A stretch of 64,000 nt of DNA from Acidobacteriota bacterium. GTDB taxonomy: Bacteria; Acidobacteriota; Aminicenantia; Aminicenantales; Saccharicenantaceae. A program made the position numbers and the translations under genes. The stretch is taken from positions 1-64,000 of the forward strand of contig JAQURD010000004.1 of NCBI GenBank assembly GCA_028749115.1, given 5' to 3'. This document shows, piece after piece, positions 1 through 8,948 of the stretch (position 1 is its first letter; each line of letters begins with the position of its first letter). The notes beneath the pieces were generated by a model. That model was not told the origin of the DNA. It ran no database searches and saw nothing but the letters and a program-made list of their open reading frames with translations.

Positions 1-1
1 T

Positions 2-151
2 GCCGCCACTGCCGTCGTTGTGGGGATAAAAATGGCTCTGCAGAAAATAATCTTTGAGGCTAATCATCCATTCATTTTTATTATTCAGGACAATGCTACC
101 GGCAATATTCTTTTTATGGGCAGGGTAACCGACCCTTCAGCGAGTAAGTAA
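2..151 (+). CDS. Serpin, C-terminal end only (cut by window edge)
   Basis: The open frame from base 2 to the TAA at 149-151 encodes the last 49 residues of a serpin, a suicide serine-protease inhibitor. The visible part starts in the reactive-centre loop hinge (AATAVVVG). It continues through the strand s1C region to the family signature FEANHPFIFII and the terminal GNILFMGRVTDP, which are hallmarks of serpin strands s4B and s5B. Aligned by eye to the antithrombin loop, the scissile P1 residue falls on the Lys encoded at 29-31, which would favour trypsin-like targets; this is inference. The start, and any signal or lipoprotein sequence, lie outside the window. Bacterial serpins are often exported, but nothing here shows the location. 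Confidence 0.88.
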   Translation, partial: AATAVVVGIKMALQKIIFEANHPFIFIIQDNATGNILFMGRVTDPSASK

Positions 152-242
152 AAAGGAATCCATAAAGTCGATTCAAATCTATAAGATAGCACAATTCAGT
201 GTTTTCCAGAGTGAATAAGCAAACAAACTTAGAACATCCATC

Positions 243-918
243 TCAATGCCCTTTTTTCTTCTTGGGAATCCAAGGTATTTCGAAGATATGTTTCCAGGGG
301 TCCTGTTGTCTTGGAAGTAAATCAATCACCTCGGCATAAAAAATTGCATGATATTTTTCTACCAAATTTTCTAATAGATCTATTGACTTATTCAGATCAG
401 CAACCGTAGGAAGTCTTTTTATCTTTTTTTTATCGTAGTGTGCTATGGTCTTGTTAACGTAGTTAATTAAACTGTCTGCACGAATTTCACACAACGAGCA
501 AATATCTTTTTGTACACCTTCAGGATCAATGTAATCTTTTCCCTTTCCGATAAGCTTATCAAAGCAACCATTTATGTAGTTATGATCCTCGGCGGAGCTA
601 GTACCCTTGAAGAGCTCTTCATATCTTTTTCTTGATAGTATTTCAGGATTGTTTTTGATATCCTCTAATAGTGTATATAACGATATACTCCTTAGGTCTT
701 TATCTACCAGCCGCCTCACACCAATTGCCGCGCTAATAAGATAATTTTCCCGAATCCAAATGAAGAACCGATTGTTGGGGTGACAGGTTTGAATTGTCCT
801 TCATAATATCTGCAAGTTCTCTAAAGAAATATCTGTTTTCTAATAATTTTGAAACGGAATTTTCTAGTTGCTTCAGATCTGAGAGCCATTTTTGCTCTAT
901 ATTTTTATGCTGGCTCAT
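243..918 (-). pseudogene. AbiU2-like HEPN-family protein, frameshifted
   Basis: Two minus-strand open frames, 918-733 (61 aa) and 719-243 (158 aa), are halves of one gene of about 225 codons. The first ends out of frame just after a CCCC run (G4 at 777-780 on the plus strand). With one C removed, reading continues as NLSPNNRFFIWIRENYL, then ISAAIGVRRLVDKD, then SISLYTLLEDI. The spliced layout (WLxxLKxLE, FFRELADI, WIREN, RRLVDKD, LSRKRYEEL) resembles AbiU2/HEPN-type proteins linked to abortive infection. The C-terminal NKTIAHYDKK matches the family's RNKxIAH-like segment, but the usual Arg is replaced by Val-Asn. The gene is AT-rich compared with its neighbours, which fits acquisition by transfer. 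The shift is either a real pseudogene or an assembly homopolymer error. No antitoxin or partner gene is seen. Confidence 0.6.
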
Positions 919-1126
919 CTTTTCTCCATTTCTTTATAAATTTGCATCTATGTATCTATATTAGCTGATATTATGTCATTTATGCGAGGATAACTTGTCG
1001 GTGTATGAGATAATTGGCAAATGGCGGTGAAGGAGTGAGCCATTGTAGAGTTGGGGGACTCGAGAAGTTGGCTCCTTAATAGATAAATATTACATATTCC
1101 AGATTTTCTCACGGCAAAATTTTCTC

Positions 1127-1155
1127 TTGACAAAGGCACTGGCCGGGATTATTTT
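1127..1155 (+). promoter_or_regulatory. lexA promoter
   Basis: TTGACA at 1127-1132, a 17-nt spacer, then TATTTT at 1150-1155, with TATAAA overlapping just downstream. The predicted transcription start falls at about 1162, at or after the first ATG (1160). This implies a leaderless or nearly leaderless lexA mRNA, or use of the second ATG at 1172. Confidence 0.6.
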
Positions 1156-1159
1156 ATAA

Positions 1160-1786
1160 ATGGTGAACAAAATGGTTAACAGAATTAAAAGGACACTGAC
1201 TCGAAGGCAGAAGGAAATTCTGGATAAAATCCAGGATTTTATCCTTGACTATGGCTATGCACCGACGGTGAGGGAAATAGGGCAGATGACCGGCCTCGCC
1301 AACCCCTCGGCTGTATTTAAGCACCTCCTCAGCCTGGAAAAGAAAGGTTACTTAAGGAGAGAAGGCGGCGAGCTGCGGCTCACTTATCTGCCGGATGCTG
1401 TCCAGCAGTTGCGCCTTCCCTTAGTCGGCCTGGTTCCAGCCGGCAGTCCGCGCGAGATGTTTGATAATCTGGGCGAAAGTGTGGAGGTCCCGGCCTGGTT
1501 TGCCGGGCGAAAAAGTAGCAATCTTTTCTGCCTGAAAGTGACCGGTAAAAGCATGATTGATGCCTACATTGATGACGGTGATTTAGTGGTCATAGAAAGA
1601 ACGGAGACAGCTAATTCGGGCGAGATGGTCGTAGCTCTTCTTGAAGATGGCACAGTAACTCTAAAACGTCTCCGCCGGGAAAAAGACCGCGTGTTGTTGG
1701 TTCCAGAAAACCCGTTCTTTAAGCCGATTGAAGTTAAGGAAGTCCGGATCATCGGCCGGGTAGCCGGTGTGATTCGAAAATATTAA
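1160..1786 (+). CDS. lexA: LexA repressor (SOS regulator, S24 autoprotease)
   Basis: This is the transcriptional repressor of the SOS response, inactivated by RecA-stimulated self-cleavage. Residues about 8-75 form the winged-helix DNA-binding domain (LTRRQKEILDKIQDFI, then PTVREIGQMTGL). The self-cleavage bond is Ala94-Gly95 in LVPAGSP. The catalytic Ser131 lies in GKSM and Lys169 in TVTLKR. At 208 aa the length is normal. Two starts are possible, ATG 1160 and ATG 1172; neither has a Shine-Dalgarno, and the promoter abuts them. It is first in an operon with dinB (20 nt gap) and dnaE2, so LexA probably controls the whole mutagenesis cassette and itself. Confidence 0.95.
   Translation: MVNKMVNRIKRTLTRRQKEILDKIQDFILDYGYAPTVREIGQMTGLANPSAVFKHLLSLEKKGYLRREGGELRLTYLPDAVQQLRLPLVGLVPAGSPREMFDNLGESVEVPAWFAGRKSSNLFCLKVTGKSMIDAYIDDGDLVVIERTETANSGEMVVALLEDGTVTLKRLRREKDRVLLVPENPFFKPIEVKEVRIIGRVAGVIRKY
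1163..1180 (+). promoter_or_regulatory. Candidate LexA operator (dyad)
   Basis: GTGAAC, six bases, then GTTAAC form an imperfect dyad (one mismatch) directly over the predicted lexA transcription start and first codons. LexA usually represses its own gene from a dyad at the promoter, so the place is right. The motif resembles the GAAC-N4-GTTC type with a longer spacer, but no second copy was matched elsewhere in the window, so this is tentative. Confidence 0.3.
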
Positions 1787-1806
1787 GTCTTTAAAATCAG
1801 GGGAAA

Positions 1807-3066
1807 ATGATGCGGTTACCAGGTGCTCAGTTTTCCAACTGTCAAAAAAGGCGTTATATCGTCCATATTGACCTCGATGCTTTTTTCGCCTCGGTGGAGG
1901 TGCTGCTCAATCCCTTCCTCAAGGGTAAACCGCTGGTGGTCGGCGGCCTGCCGCACGAAAGAGGAGTAGCCGCTACCTGCTCTTATGAGGCCCGTAAATA
2001 TGGCGTTCATTCCGGTATGCCACTTCGCGAGTGTTATAAACTATGCCCCCAGGCGATCTTTGTCCGGGGCAATTATCATCTGTATCAGGCTTTTTCCGAG
2101 AAATTCTTCCAGATTCTCCATGATTACACACCTGATGTGGAAGAAGCTTCGCTGGATGAAGCCTACTTAGAGTTTACCCGCTGCGGTCAGTTATATTCTT
2201 CTTTTACAGAGGTGGCCAAGAAGATAAAACGCCGGGTAGAGAGGGAGGTTAGTCTGAGCGTTTCGGTTGGGGCGGCTTCCAACAAAATCTTAGCCAAGTT
2301 AGCCACCAGGCGAGCCAAGCCGGGCGGTTTCTTTGAGCTTCAGCCAGGCGAGGAAGAAGATTTTTTGCGCGAGCTGGATATTTCCGCCATTCCAGGCATT
2401 GGCCCTAAAGCCCAGGTGATGCTCCGGCTGCTCAATGTCCATAAAATAGCTGATCTCTGGCGGCTGTCGCTGGCCGCCCTGCGCTCTTTGTTCGGCGTGA
2501 TGGGCGATGAACTTTATCTTCTTTCCCGGGGTATAGATTACCGTCCGCTTCAAACGCGGGGGAAGTCTGAATCTTTCTCCCGGGAGACCACCTTTCTTCA
2601 GGATGTCTGGGACCGGGATCTCCTGCTGGCTCATTTAGCTTATCTTTCTGACCGGCTGGCCCTCGCCTTACGGCAGGAAAAATTTTATGCCCAGGTGATT
2701 GAGGTTAAAGCCCGCTACTCGGATTTTAAGACAGTCAGCAAACGCCGGTTTCTGTCTATGCCGGTTCAGGAGATGAACCGGATTTACCGGGTGGCGGAGG
2801 AATTGTTTCTCGAATTGTGGGATAAATCGCGCCTGGCTCTCCGTCTGGTCGGGGTTAAAGGCAGCCGGCTGGTCGAGGAGCGTCATCTGTCTCTTTTTGA
2901 GTTTTACCAGGAAAAAGATGAACGGCTCTCTCAGGCTCTTGACCAGGTGCGTGAGAGATACGGCTTTACTGCGGTTTTAACCGGCCGGGAAAAAATGCTG
3001 GGTGAGGTTTATCAGGAAGATAAAGGCCGTGGCTTTATCCTGAAAACTGCTTCTCTTACCAGGTGA
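1807..3066 (+). CDS. dinB: Y-family DNA polymerase IV (DinB)
   Basis: Translesion DNA polymerase of 419 aa. The palm carries the metal ligands needed for catalysis: Asp22 in HIDLDAFFASVE, and Asp117-Glu118 in SLDEAYLE. It is therefore predicted to be active, unlike ImuB proteins, which have lost these residues. KILAKLATRRAKPGG and AIPGIGPKAQ mark the palm and helix-hairpin-helix; SFSRETTF and the region after it form the little finger. HLSLFEF near residue 362 looks like a beta-clamp-binding motif. The residues before the motif HIDLDAFF form a short N-terminal extension. The stop overlaps the dnaE2 GTG (GTGA), which indicates coupled translation. A Y-family gene beside dnaE2 and under LexA control replaces the imuB of classic cassettes. 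Confidence 0.92.
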   Translation: MMRLPGAQFSNCQKRRYIVHIDLDAFFASVEVLLNPFLKGKPLVVGGLPHERGVAATCSYEARKYGVHSGMPLRECYKLCPQAIFVRGNYHLYQAFSEKFFQILHDYTPDVEEASLDEAYLEFTRCGQLYSSFTEVAKKIKRRVEREVSLSVSVGAASNKILAKLATRRAKPGGFFELQPGEEEDFLRELDISAIPGIGPKAQVMLRLLNVHKIADLWRLSLAALRSLFGVMGDELYLLSRGIDYRPLQTRGKSESFSRETTFLQDVWDRDLLLAHLAYLSDRLALALRQEKFYAQVIEVKARYSDFKTVSKRRFLSMPVQEMNRIYRVAEELFLELWDKSRLALRLVGVKGSRLVEERHLSLFEFYQEKDERLSQALDQVRERYGFTAVLTGREKMLGEVYQEDKGRGFILKTASLTR

Positions 3067-5918
3067 GTCCGAAAATGTTTATCCCTTTAAGAGTTCATTC
3101 AACCTTTAGCCGGGGAGATGGCAGTCTGACCTTAGAAGAACTGGTGCAGTTTGCAGAGAGAAATCGCCTGCCGGCCGCTGCCCTGACTGATGTGGCTGCT
3201 TTTTATGGCTGGGGTAAGTGGCAGGCCCTGAGCGAGGGGCACGGCTTTAAGCCTGTCTTTGGCTGCGAGCTTGAACTGGATTTTCCAGCTAAAGGCAGCT
3301 GCTATGTTTTTCTCATCAAAGAGAAAAAGGGCTACCACCGGTTGCTTGAGATTTTTAACCGCCGGGAGTTTCTGGAACCGGATGGACTCGCTACTATTTT
3401 TATCCTGCCGGAAAAGCTGCCCGTGTCTGAAGTGGAGCTCGAAGAGTGGGTGAGTTTTATTCGCCAGATTGAGGAGCGGACTCCTGATGATCTTTATCTT
3501 GGCTGCGGACTTAACAACCTGCCCGGCGGCGAGTGGCTCACAGCGAAAACAGGACTTCCTCTTCTCTGGACTGAGCCGCTGAAATTTCTAACCAGTGCGC
3601 CCCGCCTTGTTCTCCTTCGGGCGATAGAGAAAAAAATTCCTTATCCGCCGGAACTTAAAAGGCTTTCGCCGGTTCTCAGGAATTTTGGTCCGGAGCAGGA
3701 AAAAATTGCTTTAAAAAAATATGGCGACCGGGTCAAACCAATTGTTCGCCGCCACCAGGAGCTTATAGAAAAAATAGATTTCTCTTTTAAAAATATTGTT
3801 CCGCCTCTTCCGCCTGACCTTTTCCCTGTTTCCCTGCGTCAGGTGATTAATGACCGGTTATCCAGGCTGAAAAATCTCAGCTGGGAAGAAAGGGCCCGGG
3901 CGGTGCAGGAGCTTCAGGTGGTTGAAGAGAGCGGTTTTGCCCCTTATTTTCTCGTTGTTTGTGATGTGGTGGAATTTGCCCGCCGCCAGGGCATCTACCA
4001 CAATCTCCGTGGCTCGGGAGCTTCTTCCTATCTGGCCTATCTTCTGGGCATTTCCCGTCTTAATCCGGTGGAGTATGGCCTTTATTTTGAACGCTTTTTA
4101 AACCGCGGCCGGCCTGATCCACCTGACTTTGACCTGGACTTTGACTCGAGCCGCCGGGATGAAGTCCTGGAGTATGTACTCAAACGTTACGGGACAGGAG
4201 AAACCGGTGCAGCTTATGTCTGCAGCCTGAAGAATTACCGGGCGCGCTCGGCTCTTTATGAAACTGCCCGGGCTTTTGGCATTTCGCCGGAAGAAGCCAG
4301 GACGATGAGCAAGCGGGTGCCGATGTTCGCCGAGCCTGATTATTTGCGGCAGATGCCGCCTCAGGCCGGCTGCCTGGACATCTGGAAACTGGCTTCTGAG
4401 CTGGACGGTGTTTTCGCCGAGATTTCCCTCCATGTCGGAGGTGTAATTTTGACTCCGGCGCTAGTTGATCGCTACCTGCCGCTTGAAAAATCAGCCAAGG
4501 GAGTCCTCATGTGCCATTATGACCGGGAGACGGTGGAAGAACTCCAGCTTATTAAGCTTGACCTTCTTTCTACCCGCGGGCTGACAGCTATAGCCGAGAC
4601 CAGAAAAACTCTTCATCTTGAGCATCTTCCGCCTGCTGACCGTCAGACTTTTACTCTTCTCCGCGAAGCGAAAACAATTGGCTGCTTTCAGGTGGAAAGC
4701 CCGGCCATGATGAATCTCGTCCGCCGGATGAAGCCGGAAAACCTGGACGATTTAATCCATGCTCTGGCTTTAATCAGACCTGGTCCGACTGAAAGCGGGA
4801 TGAAAGAAGCCTTTCTCAGGCGACGCGAGGGGAGGGCTTCTCCTTCAGACCCGCTGCTGGCTAAGATTCTCCCCGAAACCGGCGGCCTGATGTTTTATGA
4901 AGAGCAGGTGATGCAGGTGGCAGAAAGGGTGGCTGGTTTCCCGCCGGAAGAAGGAGAACTTTTGCGCCGTCAGCTAAAAAAGCGCCGGGTGGATGAGACC
5001 TTGCGCCGGAAATTCTTTGACCGGGCCGAAAGCCGCGGCTATGCTCAGGCTGAGATTCAGGAGCTGTGGCAGAAGATGGAAAAATTTTCGGCCTATTCTT
5101 TTAACCGGGCTCATAGCGCCTCTTATGCCCTGATGGCTTATGAAGCCGTTTATCTTAAAGCTCATTATCCTCTGGTCTATATGGTGGCGGTGCTTAATGC
5201 GGCCGGTGGTTACTACCAGCTTCCGGAATACATTGAGGAAGCTAAGAGGCTGGGCTTAACGATCCTTGGCCCGGATGTCAACCGCAGCGGTTATCGCTTT
5301 GAGGTCGAAGGGAAAGCGATTAGAGTTGGCCTTGGTTCCATCAAAAATCTAACCACCAGAAGCCTGGAAAAAATCATCAACGAGCGGGAGAGAGATGGCG
5401 TCTATTTGTCGGTGGAAGATTTCCTCGGACGGGTAAAACCAGGTCAGAGCGATCTGCTGGCTCTAATTCAGGCTGGAGCTCTTGATTCGCTTGAACCAAA
5501 CCGCAGTCAGCAGGTTCTGCACTATTTTCATGGTGTCTCCGAAGTGGAGGTAACTGACATCAACAATGAGGAGAAGAAAAAACTTCAGCTGGAGAAACTG
5601 GGCTTTCTGCCGGCTGGCGACCCGCTCGAGCTGCTGAATGGCCGGCGGCCGCCGCAGCGGGTTGCTCACCTCAGGGAATTATCCGGTCAGGTGGTTGAGC
5701 TGGCTGTGCGGGTAGTAGATGCCAGGGAAATCAGAACAGCCAAGGGGCTGACTTATTTTTATCTCTTTGAAGATGAAAGCGGGCAGGTTGAAGGAGTAGG
5801 GCAGAGGAAAGCCCTGGCTTTTGGCTCACCTCCGGTGTGCTTTCTTAGAGGGGAAGTGCGGCTTCAGTCTGATGGCAGTCCCCGCCTCATAAACTGCACC
5901 TTTCTCCATAGCTTTTGA
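3063..5918 (+). CDS. dnaE2: Error-prone DnaE2/ImuC-like DNA polymerase
   Basis: C-family polymerase of 951 aa, shorter than the replicative DnaE (about 1160) and close to DnaE2/ImuC. The N-terminal PHP domain is degenerate: LRVHSTFSRGDG and LTDVAAFYGW lack the metal-binding histidines of proofreading PHP domains. The palm has PDFDLDFD with catalytic Asp357 and Asp359, and the third acidic residue is Asp500 in LIKLDLLSTRGL. A helix-hairpin-helix region and an OB fold (LSGQVVELAVRVVDAREI) end the protein. There is no long C-terminal tail for tau binding. Start: GTG 3063 overlaps the dinB stop; ATG 3075 is an alternative. With lexA and dinB it should form a damage-induced mutasome. A decayed copy of its C-terminus lies at 10386-10650. 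Confidence 0.85.
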   Translation: MSPKMFIPLRVHSTFSRGDGSLTLEELVQFAERNRLPAAALTDVAAFYGWGKWQALSEGHGFKPVFGCELELDFPAKGSCYVFLIKEKKGYHRLLEIFNRREFLEPDGLATIFILPEKLPVSEVELEEWVSFIRQIEERTPDDLYLGCGLNNLPGGEWLTAKTGLPLLWTEPLKFLTSAPRLVLLRAIEKKIPYPPELKRLSPVLRNFGPEQEKIALKKYGDRVKPIVRRHQELIEKIDFSFKNIVPPLPPDLFPVSLRQVINDRLSRLKNLSWEERARAVQELQVVEESGFAPYFLVVCDVVEFARRQGIYHNLRGSGASSYLAYLLGISRLNPVEYGLYFERFLNRGRPDPPDFDLDFDSSRRDEVLEYVLKRYGTGETGAAYVCSLKNYRARSALYETARAFGISPEEARTMSKRVPMFAEPDYLRQMPPQAGCLDIWKLASELDGVFAEISLHVGGVILTPALVDRYLPLEKSAKGVLMCHYDRETVEELQLIKLDLLSTRGLTAIAETRKTLHLEHLPPADRQTFTLLREAKTIGCFQVESPAMMNLVRRMKPENLDDLIHALALIRPGPTESGMKEAFLRRREGRASPSDPLLAKILPETGGLMFYEEQVMQVAERVAGFPPEEGELLRRQLKKRRVDETLRRKFFDRAESRGYAQAEIQELWQKMEKFSAYSFNRAHSASYALMAYEAVYLKAHYPLVYMVAVLNAAGGYYQLPEYIEEAKRLGLTILGPDVNRSGYRFEVEGKAIRVGLGSIKNLTTRSLEKIINERERDGVYLSVEDFLGRVKPGQSDLLALIQAGALDSLEPNRSQQVLHYFHGVSEVEVTDINNEEKKKLQLEKLGFLPAGDPLELLNGRRPPQRVAHLRELSGQVVELAVRVVDAREIRTAKGLTYFYLFEDESGQVEGVGQRKALAFGSPPVCFLRGEVRLQSDGSPRLINCTFLHSF

Positions 5919-6396
5919 TCTTAAGTGAATAAACCTTGGCGAAACTCAGGATGATAGCATAATGCGATCTATCTTATCTTATACTTATACACCAGCCATA
6001 GTTATCTAAATGTGTCGTTATAAGCAAGTTGATAAAGCTAACATATGATCTTATTTCCGCGTCTTTGGTTATCAATTTATGAACTATCTTACCTGTGAAT
6101 CTTCAGACACCAACTTTTATTTAGAGTTGTTCACAACAAAACTTTTACTGCTGCTCCCAACTCAAAATTTCTATTAGCCTTAACTTCTCCTCAGAATATT
6201 GTTACTAATGCTCGTTAGATCGTTAATAAAGAACCCAACCAGTTCTCCTTAGCCCTGGGTACAGTTTCTTAACCCGCATTCACAAAATATTTGACAGCGG
6301 CAAAAATAAGTCATTTTATTATAATAATGATAAAACATAAAAGGTGAAGCATATTCAGACATCGTCAAAAAATTATCTTTAGAAAGGAGAGAAATA
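5919..6396. other. AT-rich intergenic stretch with M64 promoter
   Basis: There are 478 bases without a convincing gene on either strand, visibly AT-richer than the flanks. Near its right end are TTGACA at 6291-6296 and, downstream, TATTAT (6317-6322) overlapping TATAAT (6320-6325). The spacer to these is 20 to 23 nt, longer than ideal; TTTTAT at 6314 gives 17. This is the likely promoter of the peptidase gene. Nothing else was recognised. Confidence 0.4.
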
Positions 6397-8910
6397 TTGA
6401 TACTTTATCCACCAGGTGTAAAGCAATCATGCAATTTTAAAATTAGAGTTTTTATTTTTTTAGCCTTAGCTGTCTTTTTATTTTCATGGCCTTTGACCGG
6501 GCTGGCTCAGGAACTTCCTGAATGGCCGCAGGTGGAAAGTGCCCGCCTCATAGCTTACCAGGTGACCGGGCCAGCCAGTGAGCGGCTCAACTTTATCCTC
6601 ATGGCCGATGGATATCAGGCTAACGAAGTAGATAAATTTCTGCGGGATGTGGACAGAAATCTGGCTGTCATGTGGACTATGGAACCGTTCCGCTCCTATC
6701 GTTATTACATCAACATCTATCTTCTTGAGATCGTCTCTAAGGATTCAGGCATTCGCCGCGATCCTGGCGAGGATGCCCCACCAGAAGTCAGGGATGCTAA
6801 AAATACTGCCCTTCGCCTCTGGTACCAGGATGGACTTACCAATCCTCTGGCCCGAGGTGTAACCTATGGACCTGCTCCTCTTAACTCTCCTCCCGGAACC
6901 CGCAACGGCGATGAACAGTGTACCTGGTACCTCAAAAACTATGTGGCGCCGGAACTTGGTTTGCCCGTTGATTCCCAGAATCTGCAAATTCTGGCTATTG
7001 CCAACACTTTTACCTACGGCGGCATTGGCGGTTTCCACGCTACAACCACCGGCGGCTCGCCGCAGGGACCGCTGGTCTCCATCCATGAGCTGGGCCACTC
7101 TCTGGGCCTTATCTGGGACGATTATCCTTATATCGAGCGCAACGTCTGGCGAGGATGCTGGAAGGATGGCGAGCCTGACTCCTTCAGCCACACTATATAC
7201 ACCAGTACAGAAAAGATGATTACCGACCAGCACAAATGGTGGCGCTGGATCGGTGAGGATAGCGGCTCATCCGGCAGCCCCATTGGGCTTTATGAGGGTG
7301 GCTTTACCTATCCCTGTGGCATCCGGCGTGCCAGTGAGTACAGCATGATGCGCTGGACGGGTTACCACTTTGATGTTGTGCAACGTGAGCAGATGACCAT
7401 CCGAATATCCGGTATGCGTGATGCTAACCGCCTGCCACTCGACCATATTCCAGAAGGTGAAGTTGGTCCCAAAGACGTCATCTGGGTCGAGCCTATGCAT
7501 CCCCGGTATCATGAACTGAATGTTACCTGGAGGGCAAACGGACAGGTAATAGAAAATCACAACAGCTCTAATCTGGAGCTTTCTAAACTCAGTCTTAAAA
7601 ATGGCGACATCATAGAAGTTACCGTTTCAGATCCGACTGGTTTTGTCCGTGATCCGAAATGGATAAATGGACCCAGGTTGACTCAGACCCGCCGGTTTAC
7701 AGTGGGTAAATCTCTGCCTGCGAAGGAAGTATCAGCCAAGTTTACCAGATCAACACCGACCATCAGACCGGTAAGCGGCCAGGAGGTCGTCTTCGTGGAG
7801 ACGACTCATCCCTCAGACCGGGTGCTGACGGTAACCTGGAGTCTTGATGGCCAGGTCATCCCAAATACCAATAACAGTCGCTGCCTTAACCTCAGCCAGC
7901 TCAATCTGCCCGAAGGCACTTTCCAACTGACTGCCACTCTGGCTGATCCTGCTGAGCCCAACGGCCAGACAGACAGCCTTACCTGGTCAGTTGACAACGT
8001 TCTTCCGACAGCTCCACGAAAGCTTTCCAAACCCCTGGCCACCATTGCCGACCAGGTGGAGCATAATGTTTACTTCAATGAATTTGAAATGCTGCTTGAG
8101 CCTCAAGATGATCAGACCGGATATGACCAGCCTCTATATGTAGCCGCAGAATTCCAGCTGGATAGAGGCGGCTGGTACAATTATTTTGGTTTTCCTGATA
8201 AGCCATTCGGAACGCCATTTAAATTTACGCCGTCCGGTATAGAAGTTAGAGGGTTAATCTATGGCAGCCTGGGCACCGGCGGACACGCCAAGGTTCCCTG
8301 GGAGCAGCTCTATCTTGACCATGAGATTTTTGGTACCTTCTGGCCCGGCTTTGGTACTCATACCGTCGAACATCGGGCTATTGACCCGGCAGGCAATATC
8401 GGTCTACCTGACATGTTCAAAGCCACAGTTTTGCCTGGAAAATCGCCTGAACCCACAAACATTGTGACTGGCCAGCATAAAGGAAAGCTGGTAGTTGAAA
8501 AAGGTGTAACCCTCATCGATGGAGCAACAATCAGCGGGGGAGTGGTGGTTAAACCGGGTGCCTCGCTGGTTGTGTCTGATGGCTCAACCATCAAGGGTGA
8601 TTTACAGGCTGACAGAGCGGCTGCTATTAACATCTTTGGCGCCACCGTCAACGGAAGAGCTTCGATCTCTGCAACCAGTGATGACGTAATCATAGCTGGT
8701 TCAAAATTCAAAAGAAGCCTGACTGTCTCCGGCAACAAATGTCAGCTGGTGAAATTCCCGAGCGGCAAGCTGCATCAATATGGTGTTGCCCTGGTTGGCA
8801 ATGCAATCACAGGCGACTTAATCTGTCTCGGCAATGAACCAGGTGTCACGGATTTTGGTGCACCTAACAGCGTCAGCGGGACTAAAAAAGGTCAGGCTAC
8901 TGGACTATAG
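6397..8910 (+). CDS. Secreted M64-family (IgA-type) metallopeptidase with C-terminal repeat domain
   Basis: Zinc peptidase of 837 aa. The start is TTG, chosen because AAAGGAGA lies 6 nt upstream. A signal peptide (hydrophobic core FIFLALAVFLFSW, probable cut after GLAQ) shows export. The catalytic core is about residues 50-330. It carries HELGHSLGLIWDDY at residue 230, matching the M64 pattern HExxHxxGxxxDEY. Two Ig-like repeats follow (KDVIWVEPMHPRYHELNVTW and EVVFVETTHPSDRVLTVTW). The last roughly 150 residues form short glycine/valine-rich repeats (LVVEKGVTLIDGATISGGV, VVKPGASLVVSDGSTIKGDL), like a bactofilin-like or left-handed beta-helix region, perhaps for surface attachment. It is monocistronic. 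The substrate is unknown. Confidence 0.85.
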   Translation: MILYPPGVKQSCNFKIRVFIFLALAVFLFSWPLTGLAQELPEWPQVESARLIAYQVTGPASERLNFILMADGYQANEVDKFLRDVDRNLAVMWTMEPFRSYRYYINIYLLEIVSKDSGIRRDPGEDAPPEVRDAKNTALRLWYQDGLTNPLARGVTYGPAPLNSPPGTRNGDEQCTWYLKNYVAPELGLPVDSQNLQILAIANTFTYGGIGGFHATTTGGSPQGPLVSIHELGHSLGLIWDDYPYIERNVWRGCWKDGEPDSFSHTIYTSTEKMITDQHKWWRWIGEDSGSSGSPIGLYEGGFTYPCGIRRASEYSMMRWTGYHFDVVQREQMTIRISGMRDANRLPLDHIPEGEVGPKDVIWVEPMHPRYHELNVTWRANGQVIENHNSSNLELSKLSLKNGDIIEVTVSDPTGFVRDPKWINGPRLTQTRRFTVGKSLPAKEVSAKFTRSTPTIRPVSGQEVVFVETTHPSDRVLTVTWSLDGQVIPNTNNSRCLNLSQLNLPEGTFQLTATLADPAEPNGQTDSLTWSVDNVLPTAPRKLSKPLATIADQVEHNVYFNEFEMLLEPQDDQTGYDQPLYVAAEFQLDRGGWYNYFGFPDKPFGTPFKFTPSGIEVRGLIYGSLGTGGHAKVPWEQLYLDHEIFGTFWPGFGTHTVEHRAIDPAGNIGLPDMFKATVLPGKSPEPTNIVTGQHKGKLVVEKGVTLIDGATISGGVVVKPGASLVVSDGSTIKGDLQADRAAAINIFGATVNGRASISATSDDVIIAGSKFKRSLTVSGNKCQLVKFPSGKLHQYGVALVGNAITGDLICLGNEPGVTDFGAPNSVSGTKKGQATGL

Positions 8911-8948
8911 TTTTTCAAATCTGATAGAGTAGCTTCTGCCGCTCAGAC

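Noticed and set aside
948-1139. 63-codon minus-strand frame between the HEPN gene and lexA
   Set aside because: Overlaps the lexA promoter and has no family features; composition does not look like coding sequence.
4098-4433. Long frame antisense to dnaE2
   Set aside because: It overlaps the conserved polymerase palm, so it is a shadow of the real gene.
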